Shown in pieces: positions 55,920-64,000 of a stretch of 64,000 nucleotides of DNA; the stretch's first letter is position 1; each line of letters begins with the position of its first letter. The stretch comes from Kumtagia sp963820075 (lineage in GTDB: Bacteria; Pseudomonadota; Alphaproteobacteria; Rhizobiales; Rhizobiaceae): positions 31,709-95,708 of the forward strand of contig CAWFYS010000014.1 of assembly GCA_963820075.1 (NCBI GenBank), written 5' to 3'. The position numbers were made by a program, and so were the translations under genes. The notes under the pieces are model-generated. The model saw only the letters and a list, made by a program, of their open reading frames with translations. It was not told the DNA's origin and made no database searches.

Positions 55920-56369
55920 CTACTGGCTGTTTGCGCGCGTACGCCTCACGGGCGCCGGCGTCTCCGCCTTGCGTCCAAGACCCATCGTTTTCGCAAGCGC
56001 CGATCGGCTGGCGGCGTAGTTCGGCGCGACCATCGGATAATCCGCGGGCAGACCCCATTTCGCGCGATATTGGTCGGGCGAAAGGCCATAGCGCGACGAG
56101 AGATGGCGCTTCAGCGATTTGAATTTCCTGCCATCCTCAAGGCTGACTATGTAGTCCGGAGTGACCGACTTCTTGACTGGCACGGCAGGCGTCAGGTCTA
56201 TCGGCTCTTCCGGGACCGCGGCGCCCGCAGTGGCCTTCAATACCGCGTGGACCTTGCCGATCAGCGCCGAAAGCTCACTCAGGGGAACCGAATTGTGCGA
56301 GACGTAGGCGGAGACAATACTGGCGGTCAGTTCGATGAGCATCTCATTGCGTTCAGTCTCTGCTGTCAC
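55920..56369 (-). CDS. MucR/Ros-family regulator lacking zinc ligands
   Basis: A 149-residue H-NS-like transcriptional regulator. The N-terminal oligomerising part and the Ros-type DNA-binding domain (DYIVSLEDGRKFKSLKRHLS, then PDQYRAKWGLPADYPMVAPN) are intact. Compared with Ros, the ligand cysteine is Ser76, the second cysteine is Asp79, His89 is kept, and the last histidine is Tyr94. Such zinc-less members are known in Mesorhizobium loti and still fold and bind DNA. Targets unknown. Confidence 0.92.
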   Translation of the reverse strand: MTAETERNEMLIELTASIVSAYVSHNSVPLSELSALIGKVHAVLKATAGAAVPEEPIDLTPAVPVKKSVTPDYIVSLEDGRKFKSLKRHLSSRYGLSPDQYRAKWGLPADYPMVAPNYAASRSALAKTMGLGRKAETPAPVRRTRANSQ

Positions 56370-56418
56370 AAAATCTCTCCTCAGGGTTTAAGATCAGTCG
56401 AGTAAGTCCTGTTACATA

Positions 56419-56760
56419 GTGGCGACGCCGCCAAAGGCAATGCACGCCTTACTTGGCTCTTTGCATTACTATCTTCGTACGGAGGACGGGCACGGCGCCG
56501 CGGGAGAGACTGCAGGATCAACCGTCGTCTACGTCCTTGGGGGCGTGCTTGCGGGCGTCATTGCAGCCGTAGGGAGCATCTATTTCGCTTGGCGATACCG
56601 CGAATTCCGCGAGTTTCTGGCCGGTGCGTGCGTCGTGTCGTCAGGCGTTCTGTTCTACCTTAATCTCGCCCATGTGCCCGTCATGCTGTCGGGGACGGGT
56701 TTTTGTCGCAGCACCTTCGGATCAGCGGCGGCCGCCCGATCGTCCTTTGCGTCTTGTTTG
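56419..56760 (+). CDS. possible small membrane protein, 3' end unclear
   Basis: From GTG 56419 (or ATG 56440) the frame gives VVYVLGGVLAGVIAAVGSIY, FAWRYREFREFLAGACVVSS and GVLFYLNLAHVPVMLSG, two hydrophobic helices that resemble small Rhizobiales membrane proteins. After SGTGF the sequence stops looking like that family and the frame runs into antisense of the next gene, so it may be frameshifted near 56700. The end coordinate is arbitrary. Confidence 0.35.
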
Positions 56761-57627
56761 TTAGTTCGCCCCTGCATTCGGAGCCGGCTCCTCCGTCGAA
56801 ATTGCATCCGTGGTTCGGCCCGGCAACTCCGGCGAACCATCGGAATGATCGATCGTGATCTTGACCGGTCCAGCCTCCATCTCCCCAAAGGGCGACGCGA
56901 ACGCGATCTCGGCCGCATCGCGACCGACGCCGATCCGCACGAGCCCGTCGAGATTGGCTTGCCGGGTCCCGTCGAACAGCCACCAGCGCCCGCCGAGGTA
57001 GGCCTCGAACACGGCGTGGAAATCGCGGGGTTCCAGCCCGTAGGCGTAGCAGCTCACGAAGCGGGCGGGAATGTTCAGGGCCCTGCAGAAGGCGATGCCA
57101 AGATGGGCAAAGTCCCGACAGACGCCGGCGCGCAGCAGAAGGCTTTCATCCGCGGTCGTCTGCTCATTCGACGATCCACGTTGGTAGTCGATATTCTCGT
57201 AAAGCCAGTTGCAGATCGCGGTCACGCGGCCGTGGCCTTTCGGCACTTCGCCAAATTCCCGGCTCGCGAACGCCGCCAGCCGATCTGAAGGGACGAAGCG
57301 CGAGGGCAGGAGAAACGGCATGATGTCCAGCGGGATTTCGGCAAGCGGCGTCTCGTCGATCGTCTGGGGATCGGCGCGAAACACGTCCAGCGTCACGTCG
57401 GCTTTGTAGACAACATGCAGCGGGCCCGGCGCGGCCTCGACGCTGACGTAACGATTCTGGATGTCGGGAACAGTATAGGTTCGTCGCGGCAGGTCGGGCG
57501 TGATCGTAAGCCGCTCGGTCAAATCAAGGTGGCGCAGCAATTTGGCGACTTCCAGATTGAAGATGAAAACTGTCGGGGTTTTCACCTCGTAGGAGAGGTC
57601 GCAGCCCAGTCTGTAGCGCACGGTCAC
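56761..57627 (-). CDS. transglutaminase-like domain protein
   Basis: A 288-residue protein with an N-terminal beta domain and a transglutaminase/protease-like core. The triad is in RAGVCRDFAHLGIAFCRAL (Cys), EPRDFHAVFEAYLGG (His) and WWLFDGTR (Asp). GTG 57627 is chosen for the GAGGGAA six bases upstream; the frame stays open to 57723. Such proteins are usually cysteine proteases or peptide-processing enzymes; substrate unknown. Confidence 0.85.
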   Translation of the reverse strand: MTVRYRLGCDLSYEVKTPTVFIFNLEVAKLLRHLDLTERLTITPDLPRRTYTVPDIQNRYVSVEAAPGPLHVVYKADVTLDVFRADPQTIDETPLAEIPLDIMPFLLPSRFVPSDRLAAFASREFGEVPKGHGRVTAICNWLYENIDYQRGSSNEQTTADESLLLRAGVCRDFAHLGIAFCRALNIPARFVSCYAYGLEPRDFHAVFEAYLGGRWWLFDGTRQANLDGLVRIGVGRDAAEIAFASPFGEMEAGPVKITIDHSDGSPELPGRTTDAISTEEPAPNAGAN

Positions 57628-57859
57628 GGCAGTTCCCTCAAACGCACATTTGCTTGTGTAACCCCGGTCGGCGAGATCGGCCCATCTGGCTATCGGCACT
57701 GTCCGGGACGCGGCGAAGTTCAATCAGCATAGCACAAGACACGGGTGTCGGGGTTTGCGGTTGCTCCGCTCGCCGCCGGGAGCGGCGGGGGAGGACGTCC
57801 GCGACCGCGCCGCTCACGGCACGGTTTCCAGGCAACCGCGCTGGTCATCGGACCTTGAT

Positions 57860-59635
57860 TCAAGCGGTGTCGGCGCCCGCAAGATCGGAAACGCGGACAA
57901 CGCCGTGCTGGCTGACAAAGGTGAGGGTCGAGTCCGCGCTCTGACCCTGAGAGACTCCGGAAATGTGGTGGTCGCCGGTGTCGTAGATTTTCGTCCGCCC
58001 ATGATCGTCGATGACCAGACGGCGCTTTTCGGGGAAGACCGCATAGCGCATGTCGTTCTGCGAGCCGACCGAAGACGGATTTCCAAGGGCCTCCGGCCAC
58101 CAAGAGCGGGCCTGAGCTGTGCCACTTGAACGGTAGCTGACGAGCGTTTCGTCGCGGCGCTGTTCCGTCGGATGATCACGGAGATAAGAAGACAGTTCCC
58201 CGGCAATGGCGTTCAGCTTTGCCTTGAGGCCATCGTTGAACATGTCGCCGACCATCGTCATGCCGGAAGACCATTGCGACATTCCTCCGAAATCGGCATG
58301 GCTGAATTGCGCCATGGTTCCGCCGCTGCGGCGCAAGGCGTCGAGCACCGTCTTCACCGCGTCTTCGGAAACGCCGTGCTCGCGTGCGAGCCTGGCGGTT
58401 GTTTCAGCTTCCTTCGGGGCGTTTGCCATATGATGATTTCCTGAGAGTTGGTTTTCGGGGAAACCGCCGGCATGAGCGGCGGTTCCATGATCAGTGTTAG
58501 CAAATGCGGGGATCGTTCGGCCGGCTCGTTCCCCCACCTGCGCGGCCGGTTCGTCCTCGAATGTCCTGCCCAAGGTATCGGCCATGGTGGCGCCGCGTTC
58601 GCCCATCGGCAATGCCGGGCCGGTGGTCGTGTCGCGCGCAGTCTGATGTTCGATCTCGGCATTGATCTCGGCGCCTATAGCAATGATCATCACCGAAAGC
58701 CACGTCCAGACCATCAAGCCCATCACCGCGCCAAGCGATCCGTATGTGGCATTGTAGTTGGCGAAATTTTGCAGATAGAACGAAAAGGCCGCGGATGCGA
58801 TGATCCAGACCGTGGTTGCCAATGCGGCTCCCCACGTCAGCCACCGCCATCGCGCGTGCTCGCGGCTTGGCCCGTAGCGGTAGAGAATGGCGATTCCCGT
58901 CATGACCAGCAGCACCAGCACCGGCCAGCGTCCGATCGAGACGAGTTGCTCGGCCCATCGGTCGAGCCAGAGCAGGGCGAGCAGCGCCGGCACCAGACCG
59001 ATCAAGAGAAGAAAGCTGATCCAGATCAGCACGGCCCCCATCGTGAAGGCCATCGAAAGCAGGTTCAGCATGACAAAGCCGCGCCTTTCGGTCTCTTCAT
59101 AGGCGACGTTCATCACATCGAAGAGCGCCTTCATGCCGCTGTTGGCACTCCACAGCGCGACGGCAAGTCCGAATAGAAAGCCGAAACCCAGGGTCGCTTC
59201 GTTCTTCGAGATCAGCGCCCCGATCTGAGCGCGGATAAAGTCGAGGCCGTCCGCCGGAAGGAGCGTGCCGAGAAACGCGATGTGGCCGGAGATCGTCCGT
59301 GGATCGGCCACCAGGCCGTAGAGCGATACGAATGCCGCAAGCGCCGGGAACAGGGCAAGCAACAGGAAAAAGGTGACGCCCGCCGAAACCAGCATGATCC
59401 GGTCGTCGTTGGCTTTCGCCCAGACACGCCAGCCAATATCACGCCAGCCCGCGGCCGGAATTTCCGATGGCGTCTCGGCGTCCCTGCCTCTACCGTCTCC
59501 GGCGATGCAAGCTTGATGCACGGTGACGTCGGAACAGCCTGGCGTGGCATGCGCCGATGGAGCGCTTGTGTCCGCTTTGTCAGCGTTTCGGGAAGCTCCT
59601 GGCGCCAACACCGAACTGTCTCTCCAATCCGCCAA
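57860..59635 (-). CDS. YihY/BrkB-family membrane protein fused to a SHOCT-like protein
   Basis: A 591-residue open frame. Residues about 65-330 are a YihY/BrkB inner-membrane domain with six helices: LVSAGVTFFLLLALFPALAA, VALWSANSGMKALFDVMNVA and GLMVWTWLSVMIIAIGAEIN. After GERGATMADTLG a linker leads to MANAPKEAETTARLAREHGV, the normal start of a separate ~165-residue alphaproteobacterial protein, which continues VGSQNDMRYAVFPEKRRLVI and HHISGVSQ. So two usually separate genes share one frame; a lost stop or a sequence error could cause it. The TTG start 59635 is uncertain. Confidence 0.75.
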   Translation of the reverse strand: MADWRDSSVLAPGASRNADKADTSAPSAHATPGCSDVTVHQACIAGDGRGRDAETPSEIPAAGWRDIGWRVWAKANDDRIMLVSAGVTFFLLLALFPALAAFVSLYGLVADPRTISGHIAFLGTLLPADGLDFIRAQIGALISKNEATLGFGFLFGLAVALWSANSGMKALFDVMNVAYEETERRGFVMLNLLSMAFTMGAVLIWISFLLLIGLVPALLALLWLDRWAEQLVSIGRWPVLVLLVMTGIAILYRYGPSREHARWRWLTWGAALATTVWIIASAAFSFYLQNFANYNATYGSLGAVMGLMVWTWLSVMIIAIGAEINAEIEHQTARDTTTGPALPMGERGATMADTLGRTFEDEPAAQVGERAGRTIPAFANTDHGTAAHAGGFPENQLSGNHHMANAPKEAETTARLAREHGVSEDAVKTVLDALRRSGGTMAQFSHADFGGMSQWSSGMTMVGDMFNDGLKAKLNAIAGELSSYLRDHPTEQRRDETLVSYRSSGTAQARSWWPEALGNPSSVGSQNDMRYAVFPEKRRLVIDDHGRTKIYDTGDHHISGVSQGQSADSTLTFVSQHGVVRVSDLAGADTA

Positions 59636-59713
59636 TCTGGTTCATCGGTTGTGATCCGGCGTCGCCGTCGGCGGCGCCGGATGAAAGACTCCTGCCGGAG
59701 ACGATCGCCTCGC

Positions 59714-61827
59714 TTACAGTTTTACCGCCATCTCGCAACTCCAGAGACGGAGCTTGCGGCAGGACTCGATGAAACCGGCTATCGCCTGGGGATCATCCAG
59801 CACGATCAGGCCTTCGTCGGCTTCCGGATCGACGCCGGCCTTCCGCAACAGCGGGACGGCGCCCGAGGTGAAGCCGATGAACTTGCAATGGGCGAAGGCA
59901 TCGGCGACGAAATCGCGCGCGGCCGCCTCGCCGGTCAGGCGCTCGGCTCCTTCCTCGGAGAGGATCAGCGCAACGGCGTCGAACAGCACCGACGGCCCGC
60001 CGTCGATCATGTGCCTGGCCTCGATCCAGCTACCGTCCGCTGCCTCGACTCCGCCGACCTTGGGTGCGATGACCTCCATGGCGGCGCCTTCCTTTTCGAT
60101 CGCGGACCGAAGTTTTGTCAGCAGCGCGGGATCGGCGCCGGCACTGACAAGCACGCCGACCTTGCGACCCGCGAAGCTGGCAGGCCCATTCTCGATGATG
60201 CTGAGCGCCGGCGACGGTTCGAGATCGTTCCTTGGGGCAACAGCCGCATCCGCGGGCTTGGGCAATTGCTTCATGCCGAGTTTGTCGGCGACCGTTTCGG
60301 CCAGTCCCTCGTCAATGTTCAGCAGATGCGCCACCATTCGTTCGCGAATGACGACCGTCTCCACCTTGGAAAGCTCGAAGGTCAGGGCCATGGCGATATG
60401 CCTCTGCTCGGGCGCGGTCTGGCTGCTGAAGAACTGCCGCGCCTGACTGTAATGGTCAGCGAAGCTCTCCGCCCGCAGCCGGACCTTTTGCCCTTCTTCC
60501 GCCTCGGCGAACGACCGAAATCCGCGCAGCGGCGATTCGCGCGGGCCTTCTTCGAACGAATTCGGCTGGTAGTTCACCCGACCGACCGGATTGCGCATGG
60601 CCATATGGCCGTCCTGCTGGAAATGGTGGAACGGGCACTTCGGCGCATTGATCGGAATGTGAGTGAAATTGGCGCTGCCCAGCCGCTTTAGCTGCGTGTC
60701 CAGATAAGAGAAGTTGCGGCCCTGAAGCAGCGGGTCGTTGGAGAAGTCGATGCCCGGCGGCACGTTCTGCGTCATGAACGCAACCTGTTCCGTCTCGGCG
60801 AAGAAATTGTCCGGCATGCGGTCGAGCACGAGGCGCCCCACCGGGATCGGTTCGAGGACCTCTTCCGGAATGATCTTGGTCGGGTCGAGTACATCGAAAT
60901 CGAAGCTGTCGGCAAACTCCTGGTCGAAGAGCTGAAGGTTCAATTCCCATTCCGGGAAATCTCCGGACTGAATCGCGTTCCAAAGGTCGCGGCGGTGAAA
61001 GTCAGGGTCGGCGCCGTTGATCTTCACCGCCTCGTTCCAGACCACCGACTGCATGCCGAGCTTCGGCTTCCAGATGAATTTGACGAAGGTGGATTCGTCC
61101 TTCGCATTGACCAGCCGGAACGTATGCACCCCAAATCCCTGCATGAACCGGAAGGAGCGCGGAATGGCCCGGTCGGACATGACCCACATGATCATGTGCA
61201 TCGATTCCGGGGTCAGGCTGATGAAGTCCCAGAAGTTATCATGCGCCGACTGCGCCTGCGGAAAGGCACGGTCCGGCTCGGGTTTCACCGCATGAATGAT
61301 GTCCGGAAACTTGATCGCATCCTGAATGAAGAAAACCGGGATGTTGTTGCCGACAAGATCCCAGTTTCCTTCCTTCGTGTAAAATTTGACGGCGAAGCCG
61401 CGCACGTCCCGCGCCAGGTCGAAGGAGCCTTTCGAACCGGCGACGGTCGAGAATCGCACGAAGGCGGGGGTTTTCTCCCCGGCGCGCTGAAAGATGTCGG
61501 CGCGTGTATAGGCGGCAAGCGATTCGTAGGTCTCGAAGAAGCCGTGCGCTCCGTAGCCGCGCGCGTGCACGACACGCTCCGGAATGCGCTCATGATCAAA
61601 GTGAAAAATCTTCTCGCGAAAGTGAAAATCCTCGATCAGGGCAGGACCGCGTTGGCCTATCTTCAACGTGTTCTGATCGTCGGAAACCGGGCCGCCCTGG
61701 GCCGTGGTCAGGATCGGAACATTGCCCTCGGCAAGCTGGTGGAGTTCGCCCCCCTTGCCACGCTCGAGCTTTTGGTCATGGATGGTCGCGGGTTGTTGCC
61801 CGACGACTGTCTAGCGCTCTTGGCCAT
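59714..61827 (-). CDS. katE: large-subunit catalase (HPII type), frameshifted near the N-terminus
   Basis: A clade II haem catalase of about 704 residues with a C-terminal flavodoxin/DJ-1-like domain (GRKVGVLVSAGADPALLTKL). The distal histidine is in ERVVHARGYGAHG, the asparagine in LVGNNIPVFF, the proximal tyrosine in FSYLDTQLKRLG. From ATG 61827 (MAKSARQSS, GAAGG eight bases upstream) the frame must step back one base near 61798-61806 to reach ATIHDQKLERGKGGELHQLA and DDQNTLKIGQRGPALIEDFH. Without that, translation could begin only at TTG 61666. Protects against peroxide. Confidence 0.9.
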
Positions 61828-62088
61828 CGTAGTACCTTCGTGAGAGAGTTGTGCGCCTGCGCGCGTCTCTCACAATGCGGTGAACGGCGGACGGTTCCTG
61901 AAAGATGATCTGCGAATTCCTCGGGCCGCCGAAGATCAACTCGCGTGAAGACTTCGGCAGCCAAGGCATCGGCCGGACTCGATCGAAGCAACGAACATGT
62001 CGGCCCTACATCGCCTCGCCGATCAGCACGTCGAGTTCGGGAACTCCCATTCGATCAATGTCGGCCGCCTACAGCGCCGGCATAGAGA

Positions 62089-62508
62089 TCACCAGTCGGC
62101 CACCCGATCGCGCCCGACAAACTGGGCGCTCTTGCCCGTATATTCGAAGAGTTCGATCCTCACATTGTTCGGATCACGGACCCAGGCCTGGTAAGTATCG
62201 TCGCATGCATATTTCTTCTCGGTGACGTCGACGCCCTTCGACTTGATGTGCTCGACAGCCGAGTCGACGCTCTCGACCTCCAGGCAAAAGTGATTGATCT
62301 GATTGGTGTCGGCATAGGATGTCCCGTCCTTCTGAAAGACCTCGACATGGCTACGGCCACCGGCGTTGAGATAGAATCCGAACACCTTTCCGTCGCGAAG
62401 GAAATGGAATTGGACACTCATGCCGAGAACTTCCTCGTAAAACGCGCGGGTCTTTTCCAGATCGTGCGCGAAAATGCACACATGGGCTATTTGCTTCACC
62501 TTGATCAT
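62089..62508 (-). CDS. glyoxalase/bleomycin-resistance (VOC) family protein
   Basis: A 139-residue vicinal-oxygen-chelate protein. MIKVKQIAHVCIFAHDLEKT starts with the first metal histidine region; INHFCLEVESVDSAVEHIKS gives a second and RDPNNVRIELFEYTG the glutamate. ATG 62508 is preferred (GGAG upstream). Substrate unknown. It is antiparallel to the toxin-antitoxin pair. Confidence 0.88.
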   Translation of the reverse strand: MIKVKQIAHVCIFAHDLEKTRAFYEEVLGMSVQFHFLRDGKVFGFYLNAGGRSHVEVFQKDGTSYADTNQINHFCLEVESVDSAVEHIKSKGVDVTEKKYACDDTYQAWVRDPNNVRIELFEYTGKSAQFVGRDRVADW

Positions 62509-62748
62509 TGCCCTGTTGCTCCACCATCGCCCACTTTGCTTTGGCTGCCCGCTGTCGCGATCCGCGCCGCTGACGGCCTGGTTCCGAACTCCCCACGGAT
62601 AACCGAGGCTGCCTAGAGGAGCAAGGCAACGGTGACGATCCCGATGATGGTGGGGTTTCTCCGCTTGTCGCTGCGCGGTTCCGGCTTGGACTTGTCGCGT
62701 TTCCCGAAGCACTATATGACCACTAGGGTTACATTGGAGGTCTGACCG

Positions 62749-62994
62749 ATGAAAGAGATCCAGCTTAAGAAAGCGAAGGCGACCTTTTCGCATGTCGTCG
62801 ACGAAGCCGTAGCCGGCGAACCTGCGATCATCACAAGGCACGGCAAGAAGGAAGCCGTTGTCATCAGCTACGACGAATACGAACGCTTGTCCCGGATCCC
62901 CTCGCTAGGGTGGCTCCTGACGAATTCCCCTATCGAGGAAGGCGACCTTCCCGAGCGGAGGCCCGCGCGGGCACTGCGCGATCCGGCGTTCTGA
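62749..62994 (+). CDS. Phd/YefM-family antitoxin
   Basis: An 81-residue antitoxin. MKEIQLKKAKATFSHVVDEA, GEPAIITRHGKKEAVVISYD and EYERL form the Phd DNA-binding fold; the acidic C-terminal tail would bind the toxin. A strong GGAGG precedes ATG 62749. A short imperfect palindrome around accactagggt (about 62716-62727) may be its operator. Confidence 0.9.
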   Translation: MKEIQLKKAKATFSHVVDEAVAGEPAIITRHGKKEAVVISYDEYERLSRIPSLGWLLTNSPIEEGDLPERRPARALRDPAF

Positions 62995-62997
62995 TCC

Positions 62998-63441
62998 GTG
63001 TATCTGCTAGACACGAATGTCGTCAGCTTGCTTGCTCCGACGAAGCGCAGAACCGAAGCCGACCAAAAGCTGGCGGCCTGGATCGTGGAGCGGTCGGCCG
63101 ACCTTTGGCTGTCCGTAATCACCGCGGCCGAAATCGAGGACGGCATCGCGAACGCCGCCCGCGTCGGCGCCACCAGCAAGGCCAGGGACCTCGCTGAATG
63201 GTGGGTGGAAATCAAACATTTCCACGGAAGCCGCTTCCTGCCACTCGATCTCGAGACAGCGGCGATCACCGGAAAACTGTTGACGGTCGCTCGCGCGGCG
63301 GGCATCTCACCAGGCTTCGAGGACATCGCGATTGCCGCCACGGGCCGCCAGCACGACCTGATCGTGCTCACGGCCAACGACAAGGATTTTAGGCCGCTTG
63401 GCGTGAGGTATCTGAATCCTTTCGACGGATTGCCCGGCTAA
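62998..63441 (+). CDS. vapC: VapC-type PIN-domain toxin
   Basis: A 147-residue ribonuclease toxin. MYLLDTNVVSLLAPTKR holds the first aspartate, SVITAAEIEDGIANAAR the glutamate, and GFEDIAIAATGRQHDLIVLT with ANDKDF the remaining acidic residues. GTG 62998 lies three bases past the antitoxin stop. Its TAA stop (63439-63441) is supplied by repeat B. Confidence 0.92.
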   Translation: MYLLDTNVVSLLAPTKRRTEADQKLAAWIVERSADLWLSVITAAEIEDGIANAARVGATSKARDLAEWWVEIKHFHGSRFLPLDLETAAITGKLLTVARAAGISPGFEDIAIAATGRQHDLIVLTANDKDFRPLGVRYLNPFDGLPG

Positions 63442-63543
63442 GCAGGCTCCGGAAAAGTGTGTCACGGTTTTCCGACAGAAACCTGCGACAAAACAAGAGG
63501 CTAAGCAGGCGAACCGTGGGCGAAGCCACGCAAGTCTGCTTAG
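63436..63543 (+). repeat. repeat B, copy 2 (108 bases, MITE-like)
   Basis: Ends ctaagcag and ctgcttag form an 8-base terminal inverted repeat; ggctaagcagg recurs inside (63499). Near-identical to 54071-54178 in inverted orientation. No target duplication was seen. Confidence 0.87.
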
Positions 63544-64000
63544 AATGTGAACCGGGCTTGTCATCTTCTGCAGGCGCAACGCCCAGGGTGACGTCAGCAT
63601 CTGGGCTCGACTTCCGGTCGGCCCCAAGATCACGATGGTCGGCGTAACGGCTCTCCAAACAAGTGACACCAATTGCGACGAAGCTTGAGCCGTATGTCGA
63701 CAGAGCGTGCGCTGGCAAATCCGCGCTGCGCAAACGGTCAAAGCTTGGGCCGCTGGCATGAGTTGTTAGCTGAGTTAAATAATCACTGTAAGTTTCTAAA
63801 TTGAGCTAAAGAAGGACTCTGGTAATCTATCACCAGTCGCGAATGAGGAAGCTCTCGCGGCAAGGCTTCGGCCGGGGGAGGACCCTCAACGATTGCACAG
63901 GCCTGGTTCTGGAAGCAGCGGCTTCCGGCAGTCGCGAGTTTGGCTCGTTGCTGGACGCGTTCGGCGTAACCCCATGCTCTGCTCTAGCGAGGTCCCAGCC
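63544..64000. other. terminal stretch without supported gene
   Basis: 457 bases to the window end. Apart from the collapsed repeat A copy at 63702-63750 no gene is supported. A more AT-rich patch lies at 63765-63835. Confidence 0.5.
63702..63750 (+). repeat. collapsed copy of repeat A
   Basis: 63702-63729 matches the left flank 11560-11587 with three differences in 28 bases, and cggtcaaagcttgggc (63735-63750) matches the right flank near 11758-11774. The palindromic interior is missing. Confidence 0.6.

Noticed and set aside
63544..64000. Insertion sequence or integrase at the window end
   Set aside because: No transposase or integrase motif and no terminal repeats beyond those of repeat B were found.

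Overview
The window is GC-rich chromosomal DNA of an alphaproteobacterium, most likely of the order Hyphomicrobiales and close to Mesorhizobium/Phyllobacteriaceae. The reasons are the gene order (holA-parB-parA-rsmG-mnmG-mnmE ... rho-hemJ | PPSR-maf-aroE-coaE-dnaQ | secB-fxsA | tim44-mltA-smr; hslV-GNAT-DUF2585-hslU inside a his region; hisB-hisH-hisA-hisF-hisE), a MucR/Ros-type regulator, CtrA- and CcrM-type sites, and rhizobial-style palindromic intergenic repeats. Most of it is core, origin-proximal chromosome with accessory patches at both ends. No rRNA, tRNA, CRISPR array or recognisable transposase gene was seen.

Layout. 1-8.2 kb: pncB (5' cut by the window edge), a polytopic membrane protein, and a branched-chain-amino-acid-type ABC importer (livK-H-M-G-F) carrying a ParD/ParE-like toxin-antitoxin pair between livK and livH. 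8.3-9.7 kb: a small zincin-like protein and a frameshifted cysQ. 9.9-15.8 kb: a translationally coupled peptide-type ABC importer ending in an ATC-hydrolase-like gene. 15.8-27.3 kb: holA, parAB, rsmG, mnmG, mnmE with three parS sites, a DUF255/thioredoxin protein, rho, hemJ, then a gene-free interval with CtrA, GANTC and DnaA-box motifs that I propose as oriC. 27.3-34.6 kb: PPSR, maf, aroE, coaE, dnaQ, secB, fxsA, a Tim44-like gene, mltA and smr. 34.6-44.8 kb: an XRE regulator, hslVU cluster, chaC, and the his genes with passengers DUF2628, DUF1330 and a divergent arginase-fold gene, ending in coaA. 44.8-51 kb: alkB, a BON-LysM protein, arfB, a candidate small RNA, a phytanoyl-CoA-dioxygenase-like gene and a large arylsulfatase. 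51.5-55.8 kb: a bufferin (copper-binding RiPP) locus bufA-bufB-bufC-doxX divergent from an ECF sigma factor and an NrsF-type anti-sigma, with matching promoter motifs on both sides. 55.9-63.4 kb: a MucR-like regulator, a transglutaminase-like protein, a BrkB-like fusion, katE, a glyoxalase-fold protein and a Phd/VapC pair.

Three families of short palindromic repeats recur, often exactly at stop codons. One supplies the ribosome-binding site and start codon of livG. Another lengthens a periplasmic binding protein in frame.

Nine genes (cysQ, mnmG, maf, aroE, dnaQ, the Tim44-like gene, phyH, the arylsulfatase, katE) each need one or two small frame corrections to give full-length proteins. Nearly all are of the same +1 type, which points to base-calling or assembly indels rather than true gene decay.
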